Below the pieces are notes generated by a model. That model was given only the letters and a program-made list of their open reading frames with translations. It did not search any database and was not told the DNA's origin. Both the position numbers and the translations under genes were made by a program. 64,000 bases of DNA from Rhododendron vialii (lineage: Eukaryota > Streptophyta > Magnoliopsida > Ericales > Ericaceae), in NCBI RefSeq assembly GCF_030253575.1, contig NC_080561.1, forward strand, positions 13,874,001-13,938,000. The letters run 5' to 3'. Below, piece by piece: positions 11,881 to 33,395 of the stretch (position 1 is the stretch's first letter; every line of letters starts with the position of its first letter).

Positions 11881-12008
11881 GAAAATGACGACTCAGAACA
11901 AGTTTTGATAATTAATATCCGTCAAGAATATTTTCAGCATTAACAAATATTTTTAATATTTTTAAATATTAATTATCAAAAAATGTCCTAGGTCGTTATT
12001 TTCTCGTA
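11881..12008. mobile_element. MITE related to 8815, in the DAHPS upstream region
   Basis: Shares GGAAAATGACG, TTTTGATAATTAATATC and the inverse TATTAATTATCAAAA with the hAT-like MITE at 8815-8946. It ends about 80 bp upstream of the presumed TATA box of the DAHP synthase gene. Its target duplication is not clear. Confidence 0.6.
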
Positions 12009-12090
12009 TTAATTGAGCAAATCTCGTTACTATGTAGTGTAAGCCGGCTTGATATTTGTGCAGCCTAGGCTAAACTTGACGGGAGGAGGC

Positions 12091-12098
12091 TATTTAAA
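12091..12098 (+). promoter_or_regulatory. Candidate TATA box of the DAHP synthase gene
   Basis: TATTTAAA lies 70 bp upstream of the ATG at 12161. A GA-rich leader follows at about 12122-12157. Spacing fits a transcription start near 12120-12130. Confidence 0.45.
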
Positions 12099-12160
12099 CA
12101 CGAGCTGTCCCCTGGAAAATCTGGAGGAGAGAGAGTGAGAGAGTGAGAGAGAGGAAGACG

Positions 12161-22996
<10,836 letters not shown>

Positions 22997-23345
22997 TTTT
23001 GGAAGCTTGCTTTTGTCTTTTAACCTTTGGTAAAATTTTAGCTCTTGGTTAATAGGTCTTGCTTTTATGCCTGTCAATATCTTAGAACTAGTATTATTAT
23101 ATGCTTGAGTCTGAAAGCAAGGCCCATATTGCTTCTAGGTTTTATACAGCTGAAATATGTAAAATAAAAACTCTTTGTTCTTGGTTGGGAGCAAGTGATG
23201 TGCATATAACAAACATTTGAAGTAGTTGTACTCTTGGCCATAAGGCCCATGACAGTATTTTGTCGTGCTCGTATTTTTGGCAGAATTTTTGCTCTTTACT
23301 ATTAACGTATGGATATTTTGTGGGTCATCTACTGGCAAAAGCGTC

Positions 23346-23499
23346 ATGTAAATTTCAACTCAATCAGATATCGGTAAAGACGTTTATGAAACATCCAACT
23401 TTGCTTTAGAATTTAGGTCTGGATTCTGTAGCAAAAATGGATGTTTCGTAAACGCCTTTACTGATATTGGTTAAAAAAGGATTGAGTTAATTTTTTACA
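23346..23499. mobile_element. Hairpin MITE downstream of DAHPS
   Basis: TGTAAATTTCAACTCAATC on the left pairs with GATTGAGTTAATTTTTTACA on the right. GGTAAAGACGTTTATGAAACA pairs imperfectly with TGTTTCGTAAACGCCTTTAC. About 154 bp, about 420 bp after the stop codon. Confidence 0.65.
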
Positions 23500-25050
23500 A
23501 GGATCTTAAACTAACTAATTTGAACAAAATGCGGTTTGGATTTTTTTTGTAGGACTCGAGACTGGTTTAAAGTGCCTATGTACGGCGTGTATGTAGATGA
23601 GAGTATGAACCTATAGCAGCACTCTTCTGCATTACTCACTTGTGATCTAGACTTCTTTTTATCTGTTTGTCCAACTACTTATATTTTGAAGATTTACATG
23701 CCGTGTCTAATCACAAGATATTGGGCGTTGTTTTCTCTGGTGTTCTATTGCCCTTGTAGCATTATCAACCATTGTGTTGACCTCAGCGAAAGCATACACC
23801 CTAAGGTAACGCTGTGATGTAAAGCCCATCTTTTAGGAGCAAGTGTCATTCCCAATTGGTTTTCTTCTTTACAGTAATTGGTTTACTTCTTGCTTTAAAT
23901 TGCACTCTTTGGAATACGATTGAAATTACATAGGGTGGCCTATGGCGATGACTGATCTGGTCTTGCACTTTCAGCGGCTTGAATCCACCACCCTCTCGAG
24001 ATACCAATTTTCGGTCCTTGCCGTTGAATTTGAGGGTACCTGTGAAAATAGTACTCAGTTACTTGAATAATCCACCACCCTCTCGAGATATCTGCTGCCT
24101 GTTGTAGTTGTATAATATAACTTGCTTGAACTTTTGACTAACCATCCTGACTGAAGTTCATAAAGCTATACTCCAATCGTTCAGTTCCATCGGAATCTCT
24201 AGCCGCGGGTTAGAGAGCCTATTGAACAATGGTATGCTGAAATTTCATTGAAAAATGGTTTGTAACATTTGTTCACATGGTTGGAAATGAGACAAGTGAA
24301 AGCAATCTAATCTTTGTTTAGTTGCTGAATCTCCTTTCTTTCTGTCATCGATTTGGCTTGTGACTCTACAAAACTAATTGACGTTCACATGTTTGGTGGT
24401 GTTGGGAAAAATATCCATGGTGATGTTCTTCAAGTACACTATACCCCTGCTTTTCTTCTTTTTCTTTTTCTATTGACTTTTGAATACTATACCCCTGCTT
24501 CGTGGTTAAGAAATGTGATAACATATCTCGTCCACACTCGAAAATCACGAGACCATGTTCATCTTGAGATTTTGGATTTGGGATTCTTTCTCTGCGCATA
24601 GTTTTTAATAAATTTTCTCTTAATTATTACTCTCATTATCTCTCTCTCTCCACTCATTACTCAAATTCCCAAAATTAACATGGTCACATGATTACTTCTT
24701 TATCTTCACTACTCGGATGTTTGGGCCGACTTCTATGCACCTCAACTAATTTCTTAATAATTTCTCTCCGAAAACAAAGATCATTAACTTGATAGAAACA
24801 CACAGCACATAGAAGCTCGGATCTGAATCGTCTATGAGAATTTTCCTACGAGGATCGTGTGAGCAATGAGAAGGGGACGGACCACATGGGGATTCTTTAG
24901 TGAAGATTTGGCGAGACACCAAATTAATAAGATTTTGCTATGAGCATTTCTCATTAAAAGCCTCCACAGTTCTCAGAGAAGTCCTTGTAGAGGATCCGGA
25001 TGTCCAAACTTTCATCAAGATAGAGTACCTGTTTTTTTGTGTAATTAGTA
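23500..25050. other. No gene seen
   Basis: Non-coding. CCACCACCCTCTCGAGATA occurs twice (about 23988 and 24072) and ACTATACCCCTGCTT twice (about 24438 and 24487), which suggests small local duplications. No protein or RNA gene recognised. Confidence 0.45.
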
Positions 25051-25284
25051 CTCCCTTCGTCCCAATTTAATTGTTCCTCGTTCTATTCTAACCGGCTAAA
25101 AAACGAGTTATATATTTAAATTCGTAATGAATTTCATATCGAATATAGATCTTATTTGATAGATCTCGATTAATTCTATAATACAATATTCAAAATCACC
25201 TAAAATATTATAAATTATAAAATATAATTAATAAAAAAATAACACAAACTCCCAAAAAGTATAATTAAATTAAGACGGTGGGAG
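25051..25284. mobile_element. Stowaway-type MITE
   Basis: Left end CTCCCTTCGTCCC and right end GACGGTGGGAG, each bordered by TA (25049-25050, 25285-25286). It is 234 bp, AT-rich and non-coding. Confidence 0.75.
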
Positions 25285-25491
25285 TAATTTTTTTTTAAGC
25301 ACATCATAAGCAGAGAGTGGACCCATTATTTAGTGAAGGGGAATAATAGCCGTAACATGAATGTGAGAATACGCATCAAAAAGTCTGCCATAATGGTCCC
25401 CTAGGCCCCAACATCTATTCACAGATTTTTATTTTATTCACATTTTTAATCCCCATAACATTTAAGAAAGCTCATTCTCATCCCCAAACCC

Positions 25492-25721
25492 GAGAAATTT
25501 TTCAGCGGCGGGTGGGTACGGATCACGTGGTGCCGAACACATATTTCAGCTGTCTAAAACACTTTCAGACGGTCCAAATCTGTTTAGGTTTGAAGGGGTA
25601 TTTTGGTAATTTTAAACTAAAAAACTACACAAACAGATCTTGACCGTTCAAAATGTTTGGACGGCCGAGATTGTGCTCGGCACCACGTAATCCGTGCCCA
25701 TCCGGCACTGAAAAACTTCTC
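25492..25721. mobile_element. Mutator-like MITE with 9-bp target duplication, copy 1
   Basis: Ends GAGAAATTTTTCAG / inverse of CTGAAAAACTTCTC. Identical CCCAAACCC flanks at 25483-25491 and 25722-25730. The arms also pair over ACGTGGTGCCGA / GGCACCACGT. It is 230 bp, same family as 35544-35749. Confidence 0.8.
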
Positions 25722-25943
25722 CCCAAACCCACAACAAAACAAAAAAGCCTCGAAATACTCCCTACTTTTACTAGTGCTTATCATCATTAACTCACATAAA
25801 TAAATAAATAATAAAAATCAATAATACTACAACTACACACAAACACTTACACATATTCACAAATGGGTGGGCTCCACACACACTGAAGTTGTGCAACGTG
25901 TGTAGAGCTCACTTCCTTTGTAAATGTGTGTATAAATATTTTT

Positions 25944-26324
25944 GCGGGACGGTTCAAGGGATACCCAAAAAAACACCTAAAAAGACACCCCAAATCTCAA
26001 TCTCATAGTTCCTGATCAAATTTTTATGATCCGAATCGTTCAATTTGTGCAGAACGTGATTTTAAGGGTGTCCTTTAAGGGTGTCCGCGAGAAATTAGAA
26101 AAAAAAATGACCGAAAAAGGCTTGATTTGAGCAGTTTTTATTTGAACCGTTCAAAAAAAAACTGTTCGAAACTGTTCGGATCAAGCTCTTTCCGGTCATT
26201 TTTTTTGCTGATTTCTCACGAGTACCCTTAAAATCACATTCTGATCACATTGAGTGGCTCGGATCATCAAAATTTGATCGGGAACTATGAGGTGTTTTTT
26301 TGGGTGTCCCCGAAACTGCCCCGA
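25944..26324. repeat. H1 foldback element, copy b
   Basis: Palindromic ~381 bp. The left arm has ATGATCCGAATCGTTCAATT and GGGTGTCC(G)CGAGAAATTAG; the right arm holds the inverses. The terminal CCAAAAAAACACC / GGTGTTTTTTTGGG also pairs. The weakest microsatellite association of the family. Confidence 0.75.
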
Positions 26325-26735
26325 TATTTTTGTGTGGTTGTAAAATTATTGCAAAAAAATACTGGTACCTCCATCCTAATTGCTTCCCCTACAAAAAAAA
26401 AATAATCATTTGTCATGCATAATATTTTTAAAAAATTACACTAAATTAAAGAACTCAATTTGATGTAAAAATATTCAAAAAACATTATGTATGAAAATAC
26501 TTATTATTTTCTCAATCCTTAAATGAATGTCCAATCCGCAAATCTAAGTCTTTAAAAATGTATTTTTTTTGTTAAGGAATTCAAACTATTTTTTCTAACT
26601 TAAAAAAAAAAATCATTGATATTTATTGATTTATAAAATAAAAAAAATTAGTGAAAAAATACATCTTTTAAGAGATCTAGATTTGCAGTTGAGATATTTA
26701 TTTAAGAACAAAGGGAATATTTACTTAAAAATTTC

Positions 26736-26793
26736 ATGATATTTTGTTGAATAAGCAATTTGAGATGATATTTTGTTGAATAAGCAATTTGAG
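26736..26793. repeat. Two 29-bp tandem units
   Basis: ATGATATTTTGTTGAATAAG with its following bases occurs twice in direct contact. Just after (26795-26945) GGAGCGGGACTACTGATAAA pairs with TTTATCAGTAGTATCGCTCC, and a third GTAGTACCGCTCC follows. Confidence 0.8.
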
Positions 26794-27292
26794 ATGGAGC
26801 GGGACTACTGATAAATCATTTCCTTCGAATTTTATACCGATTCGTCTCTCAAATTTATCAGTAGTATCGCTCCCGGATTGGATTGGTATAAAAAAATCCT
26901 GATCGAAGGGAAGGCTTTACCAGTACACTGTAGTACCGCTCCATCTAAAATTGAGATTTAGTAGGTGGCTACGTGGCTTGTTTTCCTTCGTTGGATGCCC
27001 TCATTTATGTGTTGGCATAATCAGAACAAAACCCATCATAACAGGGACAATCCTCCTCACAGAGGATCCCAATCCATTTTTATACCCACATACAGTACAG
27101 TAGTATTTTATACTCCATTTAACCCGTTTCATTACATTTCCCCAACTTTTACCTTTTTTAAAAAAGACATAATTTACACGTCACGCAAAACGACAACCCA
27201 AGCCCACACCCCTATGCGCGACTCTATACACAAGGCCCACACCTAATATCATATCTCTTCTCTCTCTCAAAGATCTCTTTCCACATCCTCCT

Positions 27293-28183
27293 TCAGACTA
27301 GCGTCGAACAAGCCGACTTCAACGGGTCCCACATAGCCGGCAGCAAGTACTTCCTCCCGTTCACCCCATGCGCATTATAGCTCGCCCCCGTACTCTCATC
27401 CACCAAAACCTCACCCGGGTACCCCGGGTACGATCCGGACCCGAACATCCCCGTGCACGCCGACACAGCCTCCAGCGGCGCCGTCGCGGGCCCCTGAAAG
27501 TACCCATTGTTGAACGGGTTCGTAACGGCGCCCGCCAAAACCGTGGCCAGATTGATAACCATCCCGTCGATGCCGACGTCGCCGTTGGGCGCGACTAACG
27601 GCGGGGTCTGCGGGCCGTATATGGGCTGGTGGAACGGCCACGCGCACTGACCCGGGCACTGGGTCTCCGAGTTGCCCACCCACGCGTACGCGAACCGGGT
27701 TTTCCCCCGGGTCGACCCGTGGCTCCCGCACCTCATGCAGAACCCGTCGACGGCGACGTCTTCCGCCGTTAGAACGACGCTGACGGCGTTGGCCTGGCCG
27801 TGTTTCGAAGCCAGGGCTTCGAGGTGGATGTTTTTTAGTGATTTCCCGAGAGAGTAGTTTTCGTTGAGGGTTTGTTCTCCGACGAGGAGGGAGGCGGCGC
27901 CGCCCTTGTACCTTGCGGTGGTGCGCCACCAGGAGGCGGCGGAGGGCTGCGGGGCTGTCGGGGAGTTCAAGGATTGGATGAAGTCGACGATTGTGGAGCG
28001 TTGGATGGGGGTGAAGCGACCGTACCAGATGAGGTTGACGGTCACGGTTCCTTTCAAGAGGTCGCCGTTGTGGTATTTTAGGACGAGGGGCTGTTGTTTG
28101 ACCAGAGCTGAGAAGGAGGGTTTGGTTAGAGAGAGGAAGAGGAGGAGGAGAGTGGCGAGGAGGGAAGTGAAGGCCATGGTCAT
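27293..28183 (-). CDS. EXL2: EXORDIUM-like protein (PHI-1 family, EXL2-type)
   Basis: Complete single-exon gene of 296 residues. EXORDIUM/PHI-1 proteins are secreted to the cell wall or apoplast and linked to brassinosteroid- and carbon-dependent growth; their biochemical activity is unknown. Residues 1-25 form a hydrophobic signal peptide (LLATLLLLFLSLT). The family domain covers the rest: QPLVLKYHNGDLLKG (31-45), VNLIWYGRFTPIQRSTIVDF (49-68), SWWRTTARYKGG, FCMRCGSHGS (148-157), WVGNSETQCPGQCAWPFHQP (168-187), APNGDVGIDGMVINLATVLA (198-217), NPFNNGYFQG and SACTGMFGSGSYPGYPG. It ends KYLLPAMWDP plus an 11-residue tail. Start is ATG at 28183; a second ATG two codons on is possible. GC is far above the flanks. 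A minus-strand TATA box lies about 110 bp upstream. The best relative appears to be EXL2, though EXL4 cannot be excluded. Confidence 0.93.
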   Translation of the reverse strand: MTMAFTSLLATLLLLFLSLTKPSFSALVKQQPLVLKYHNGDLLKGTVTVNLIWYGRFTPIQRSTIVDFIQSLNSPTAPQPSAASWWRTTARYKGGAASLLVGEQTLNENYSLGKSLKNIHLEALASKHGQANAVSVVLTAEDVAVDGFCMRCGSHGSTRGKTRFAYAWVGNSETQCPGQCAWPFHQPIYGPQTPPLVAPNGDVGIDGMVINLATVLAGAVTNPFNNGYFQGPATAPLEAVSACTGMFGSGSYPGYPGEVLVDESTGASYNAHGVNGRKYLLPAMWDPLKSACSTLV

Positions 28184-28216
28184 GGGGGAGGGTTTGGAGT
28201 CCAGTCCAGTCTAGTT

Positions 28217-28250
28217 GGAGAGAGAGAGAGAGAGGGAGAGAGAGAGAGAG
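28217..28250. repeat. GA microsatellite in the EXL leader
   Basis: About 34 bp of (GA)n with one GGG break. It lies between the TATA box and the start codon, so it is probably transcribed as 5' UTR (CT-rich on the gene strand). Confidence 0.8.
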
Positions 28251-28294
28251 TGTTTGTGAGGATGGATGAGAGAGACTTGGGAGGGGGGTGAGGG

Positions 28295-28302
28295 TATTTA
28301 TA
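28295..28302 (-). promoter_or_regulatory. TATA box of the EXL2-type gene
   Basis: The minus strand reads TATAAATA, about 112 bp before the ATG at 28183. No competing TATA motif lies between. Confidence 0.65.
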
Positions 28303-28418
28303 ATGGGGAGACAGCTGGAGGTGGGGAGGTGTCGTTTTCTTAGTAAATACGGGACTATTATTGGGGTCACGAAATTTGAATAAATCAACCACTACCATCT
28401 ACTAAATTCTAAAGAAAT

Positions 28419-28630
28419 GCACTGATGCTCGATAGCACCGTGCTTGCAAGTGGTGCTGAGCGGTAGATTCGACCGCTTATTTCGATATAGATGGTTTAGA
28501 TTTAATTTGAGTGGATAAAGATTAGATCTGTTCATTGTTCGAATTAAAATCTAAGTCGTCAATAGTCAAGATGAACGGTCGGATTGATCACTCGACACAG
28601 CTGCCAAACGGAATGCTTGGCAGCATCTCG
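28419..28630. repeat. Imperfect inverted repeat upstream of EXL
   Basis: The left CTGATGCTCGATAGCACC region and the right TGCTTGGCAGCATCTCGG region pair imperfectly, and inner blocks (ATTCGACCGC / GAACGGTCGGATT) also pair. MITE-like, with no clear duplication. Confidence 0.4.
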
Positions 28631-28948
28631 GATCTATTTTAAAGTTACTCATTTAATAGAAAGAGTTTAATAAATTACGAAAATAGAACTCGATGTTTCT
28701 TCAAATTTTTAAAAATAGGATGAGTTTATAATTAATTTTTAGAGAGAAGAATTGTGGGACAATGGTAGAGAGGAATAATACGGGGATCTTTTGGAGCACC
28801 CTTTCCACATATTGGATTTTGGATTTGTGTGTTATGGCTATTTGGGGAGCAAAAACCAAAATGCTTTTAGCACCAGAGGAGCCTTTTTATTCTCGTTTTG
28901 CTTTCTCTAATAAGTAGCTAGGAATGAAAGGGTAAATCCTTACATTTC

Positions 28949-29320
28949 ATTAAGAGGAACTTATAATGTCTTTGTTGTTTGTCTGTAAAAATAAGAGGAA
29001 CTTATATATTGGTCTAAACTATAGACTTACATTTTATTAAGTTACTGCCGCGTATCCTCTTAATGTCTTTGTTGTTTGTCTGTAAAAATAAGAGGAACTT
29101 ATATATTGGTCTAAACTGTAGACTTACATTTCTTTAAGTTACTGTCGCGTATCCTCTTAATGTCTTTGTTGTTTGTCTGTAAAAATAAGAGGAACTTATA
29201 TATTGGTCTAAACTGTAGACTTACATTTCTTTAAGTTATTGCCGCGTATCCTCTTAATGTCTTTGTTGTTTGTTTGTAAAAATAAGAGGAACTTATATAT
29301 TGGTCTAAACTATAGACTTG
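28949..29320. repeat. 97-bp minisatellite, almost four units
   Basis: TGTCTTTGTTGTTTGT begins at 28967, 29064, 29161 and 29259, a period of 97-98 bp. Units differ at few positions. Each contains AATAAGAGGAACTTATATAT and CGCGTATCCTCTTAA. Confidence 0.85.
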
Positions 29321-30180
29321 ATTAAGTCCTACTCCTAGTTGATTTAAAACATTAAGTTATCATCCTTTTTCAAATATTTTATAAACTACCTCCCATTTAT
29401 TACGCCTCATTTTATTATTACATTGCCTACCAATTTTCTAATATGATAAAATTGTCAAATATCATAAATTTGAAGTGAGGGACCTTTGATATAATAGTAG
29501 AATTGAATTGAACCGGGAAATTATCATGTTTTCTAACTTTATCACTTTCGAAATTAATCATTTTCAAAAATTATCACAATGGGCACACTGATGCAATAAC
29601 AAAATCAAATATTCGATTTTATTGCCTAATCAAATATGCCAGTAGCTTTACATTTTGGCATTAATGGTAGAAATTAAATGATTAATGGTAAAAATTAAAT
29701 GTGGAGTGGGAATGGAAATTTTTAGCATTAGTTATGGAAAATCTTTGCATTAAAGATTCAACTTTATCAAGGGTAAAATAGGTGAATCTGACGCTTATAG
29801 GATCTAAACATAATGGATGATGATGTCATAGATATATGGTAACATAAGTACGGGTGGTTTTAGGACCATGATTTAATTACTTTTAAATATAACTTTGTTG
29901 GGTAAATTCACATTTTTTTACCTATTTTTTATTAGAATATCTAAATGTTATTGCATTTTGGTTGGTATGACCTTGAAAAAATGTGACCATTTCTTTTCCT
30001 AATTTTTTTTGGACTTTCAAAAATGGGGCGCACACATATATATGGAGTAAAATGAATGAAGAATTCGCATATTAAAATTTTCTAAAGAGGTTATAAAGTG
30101 AAATAATTGTATCAACCAATCTTAGGCAAGGGCAATATGGTCAAAAAGCATACAAAAACGAGTTGAGTTTTGTTCATCAT
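29321..30180. other. No gene seen
   Basis: AT-rich and non-coding, without a recognisable bounded element. Confidence 0.45.
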
Positions 30181-30365
30181 CCACTTAAGAGGGTGAACAT
30201 TACTCTCATTCCTATTGGTTGAAATGATATAGATCCCACCATAAAGTGATGTCATGCTTACCAAAAAGTGTATTGCATGATATCTATGACATCATTTTGT
30301 GGTGGAGTCCACACCATTTCAACCAATAATTAAGAGAGAGAGCAATGTTCACCATCTTTTTAAAA
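30181..30365. mobile_element. MITE-like inverted repeat
   Basis: The left AGAGGGTGAACATTACTCTC pairs with the right GAGAGCAATGTTCACC region; CCTATTGGTTGAAATG pairs with CATTTCAACCAATAATT. About 185 bp, with poorly defined ends. Confidence 0.5.
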
Positions 30366-30684
30366 GGGTGAACAAAATTGCACTAAAAAAAACTATCATT
30401 CATATTGTACTTCAATCAGTACTCTGTTGTAAAATATGGAGTATTTTTTTGCATATCATTCATACATTGAGAGATATAAGAGCATCCGCAGTGGAATAAC
30501 CATTTCAACCAATAATTAAGAGAGAGAGTAATGTTCACCATCTTTTTAGAAGGGTGAACAAAATTGCACTAAAAAAAAAACTATCATTCATATTGTACTT
30601 CAATCAGTACTCTGTTGTAAAATATGGAGTATTTTTTTGCATACCATTCATACATTGAGAGATATAAGAGCATCCGCAGTGGAA
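30313..30684. repeat. 186-bp tandem duplication
   Basis: ACCATTTCAACCAATAATTA begins at 30313 and again at 30499. The copies stay nearly identical through CATACATTGAGAGATATAAG and AGCATCCGCAGTGGAATA. The unit includes the left end of the Tourist-type element that follows. Confidence 0.85.
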
Positions 30685-32180
30685 TATCCAAAAGTCAAAA
30701 ATTAAAAGTTGCCACATCATCTTTTGGTTATTCATTTAAAGGGTTGCTAATGTTAGCAATGTAAAGGTCCACAATGGTACAATCAAAATTCAATAACCAA
30801 AATTTGCCACATCACATTTTCAATTTATAAAAATCTAAAAATTGTGACATAGAAAACAATTTTTTAAAAGTAGTTTTGAAACTAATAAAAACAGGTTTAT
30901 AGAAAAAGAGAAAATAGTTTTTTGAAACTTTGATTAAAAAAATAGTTTTTGGAAAAAAGTTTTTGAAAAAAAGTTTTTTTTAAAAAGAACAGTTTTTGAA
31001 AAGAAAAAAAAACTGTTTTTTGAAATAAACTATTTTTGCAAAAAAAAAATAGTTTTGGGAAAAATAGTTTTCACAAAAATTTAAAAATTTTTTTTTGTGC
31101 AAAAACATAAAAAAAATATTTTTAAAAGTATTTTTCGTAGAAACATGTTGAAAATGGAAGAGATAGAAGGTTTTTGTATAATGACGGTGTACTTGATTGA
31201 AAAAATATGGAGACAATTAAATTTGGTTATTGGCAAAAGATTGCTAGTTTTGATTATCTAAGGCCATCCACAGTGGTATAATCAAAAGCAAATTATTTTT
31301 AAAGTTAACAATGTTGGTGTAAAAAATGGCTCACAATGGTATAATCAAACTTAGCAACATTATTAGAAATAATCAAATTTTGGGCTTTGGATAATCAAAA
31401 CTAGCAACATTTTTCAATAATCAAAATTTGTGGATCTCACACCATATAAGTTAATTGGTTCCAAAATTGTATACACGCATGTTTCAAATGGTATTTTATT
31501 CTTCGCCTGCTCTATATCTCATTCTCTTTACCTACAAACTGTTTCTCTTTTTTTTCCTCAAAAAGTGAAACTCGTATCTTTCGTTCATCTACAATTCAAC
31601 TAATTGTCGCCGGATTAAGATATTTCACTTTTTTTTTTCCATTTCTATTTTATTCTTTTTTCATTCCTCTCCTTGTGATTGAATACATGAAGAATATTGC
31701 ATGCTTTTCCAAATTCAAGAACACATCTGATTTTTTTTTTTTGAGTACATGATTTTTTTTTTCCAAATTCATAATATGAAGAATGGAAGTCACTAATTTT
31801 CCCCAAAATTAAGGAAGGTACGTAAACGATATATTTTTGCCCGAAAAAAAAAACGTAATGGGAGGAAGTGATCAATGGTGGAAAACATAAGAAGAGAGTA
31901 AAATTGTAGTGAACCCTTTATTTTGGTTATGGACTAGAAGTGACCATTGTGGACCTCAACATTATTAAGCTTAACAACCTCTTAAATGGATAATCAAAAG
32001 CTGATGTGTCAACTTTTGGTTATCCATTTTTGATTATACTACTGTGGATGGCCTAAGGGTCAGAATTTGATGAATTTCTAAGAAATTGTTAAGTTTGGTT
32101 ATTCTAATGCGAGTTCTTTTTTGAGCAAATATTGCTAACCTTAGAAATTTTTTATTTTGATTATATCACTGTGGATGCTC
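30668..32180. mobile_element. Tourist-type (PIF/Harbinger) element, outer of a nested pair
   Basis: Ends GAGCATCCGCAGTG / CACTGTGGATGCTC, both bordered by TAA (30665-30667, 32181-32183). It is 1513 bp including a related 792-bp element. The interior is AT-rich with long A runs and non-coding. Confidence 0.75.
31262..32053. mobile_element. Tourist-type element, inner of a nested pair
   Basis: Ends GGCCATCCACAGTGGTATAA / inverse of TATACTACTGTGGATGGCC, with TAA on both sides (31259-31261, 32054-32056). About 25 bp of end pairing. It shares ends and sub-end words (ATAATCAAAA) with the outer element. Confidence 0.8.
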
Positions 32181-32662
32181 TAAGTAATTGCACATAAAAT
32201 TGCAGACAACCAAAAATTTGAGACGTAGGGAATATTTCCAACAACTTGAAATTAGAAGTTCCACGTGCTACCCTGTCCGCCTAAGGTAAACTCAACTTGA
32301 ATTTGATATGTTGAGCATCCAAGCATGACTTGAATTATATGAGTTCAAAAAATATATATATGCTCGAGTTTAACTCGTGCATAAGACAAGTCGATCTCAA
32401 CCATGGTTTAATTGAGTGAATTACAAATCTCGTTTTGAATTTTCAAATATTATAGCCCTCTAATCTAAATGAAAAATCAGAAGATTGGATCAAGAATCAA
32501 CGCATATCGTATTGAGATGATATTTCGTGGGGCCTCTTGAAACGTTATTTTAAAATTATTGAACAACTTGAATTATCCGTGTGAAACTTGTAGTGAAGTC
32601 CACGTACCGTCGGTGCACTTTTGATCAATTGCTTTAACATTTTCGGGTTAATATGGAACTTA

Positions 32663-33395
32663 GGGATGGCAATTCAACCCGCCCCCGATCGGGGCGGGTT
32701 TTTGTTGTACTCCCTCCGTCCCGGTTTGTTTGTCCCCTTTTTGACTTTTTGAGAGCATTTGACCTCTTAAAGAATTGGCTATAATTTTCAATTCATAATG
32801 TTTTTAATATGCAATATGGATTTTGTTTGATAGATCTCAATTAGTTTTATTATACAAAATCTTCAAAATCATAAAAAAATATTATAAAATGTAAGATATA
32901 AGTATATTTTTGAAAGACACGTATTTCGACAATTGGACAAACAAATTGGGACGGAGGGAGTATTTCTTGGGGGTCGGGTCTGAGGAGAATTGGTGAGCCC
33001 CGATCGGGTTCGGGTTAGCCCCGCCCCGCCCCGCCCCGAAATTATTTTATGCATAAAAAACTATTTTTATTCTTGTATTTTTACTCTTACAACTAAAATA
33101 CCACATAAAATATTAACTATTTCTTCCATTTTAGTTTTAGATAATAATAGATTTTGTTTAAATTATAATAGTTATTTCATAAACTTTTATTGTTTGTGTT
33201 TACTTATTTTAAAATCTAGAACATATTTTCTCAATGAAAAAAAAGTTTGAGCTGAATGGGACGGGTAAATCCAATACCAGATAGAGGTGGGGCGGAGATA
33301 CCCATAAATTATCCGATTAGGGTTCGGAGGCAAGGTTAAATTTTCGAATCGGGATCAGAGTGAGCCAAAACCGGCCCTGTTGCCGTTATTATGGG
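32663..33395. mobile_element. Possible hAT-like element (GGGATGGCAA ends) hosting a Stowaway
   Basis: Left AGGGATGGCAATTCAACCCG and right CCGGCCCTGTTGCCGTT resemble each other in inverse. Inside are GGGGCGGGT and CCCCGCCCCGCCCCGCCCCG words, typical of GGGTGGCAATGGGGCGGG-type elements. No target duplication found. Confidence 0.45.
32710..32960. mobile_element. Stowaway MITE with 26-bp inverted ends
   Basis: CTCCCTCCGTCCCGGTTTGT on the left and the inverse of ACAAATTGGGACGGAGGGAG on the right, with TA on both sides (32708-32709, 32961-32962). It is 251 bp, nested in the GC-rich repeat. Confidence 0.9.

Noticed and set aside
12143..12160. Upstream non-ATG extension of DAHPS exon 1
   Set aside because: It lies in the GA-repeat leader. 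The ATG at 12161 begins a normal transit peptide.
27864..28214. 116-codon plus-strand frame opposite EXL
   Set aside because: Antisense shadow caused by high GC3; no motif.
27411..28388. 325-codon minus-strand open frame across the EXL2-type gene
   Set aside because: Arg/Pro/His-rich shifted-frame shadow of a GC-rich gene; the EXORDIUM frame at 27293-28183 has clear family homology and a signal peptide.
28949..29320. CRISPR-like array
   Set aside because: 97-bp units without distinct spacers in a plant nuclear genome: a minisatellite.
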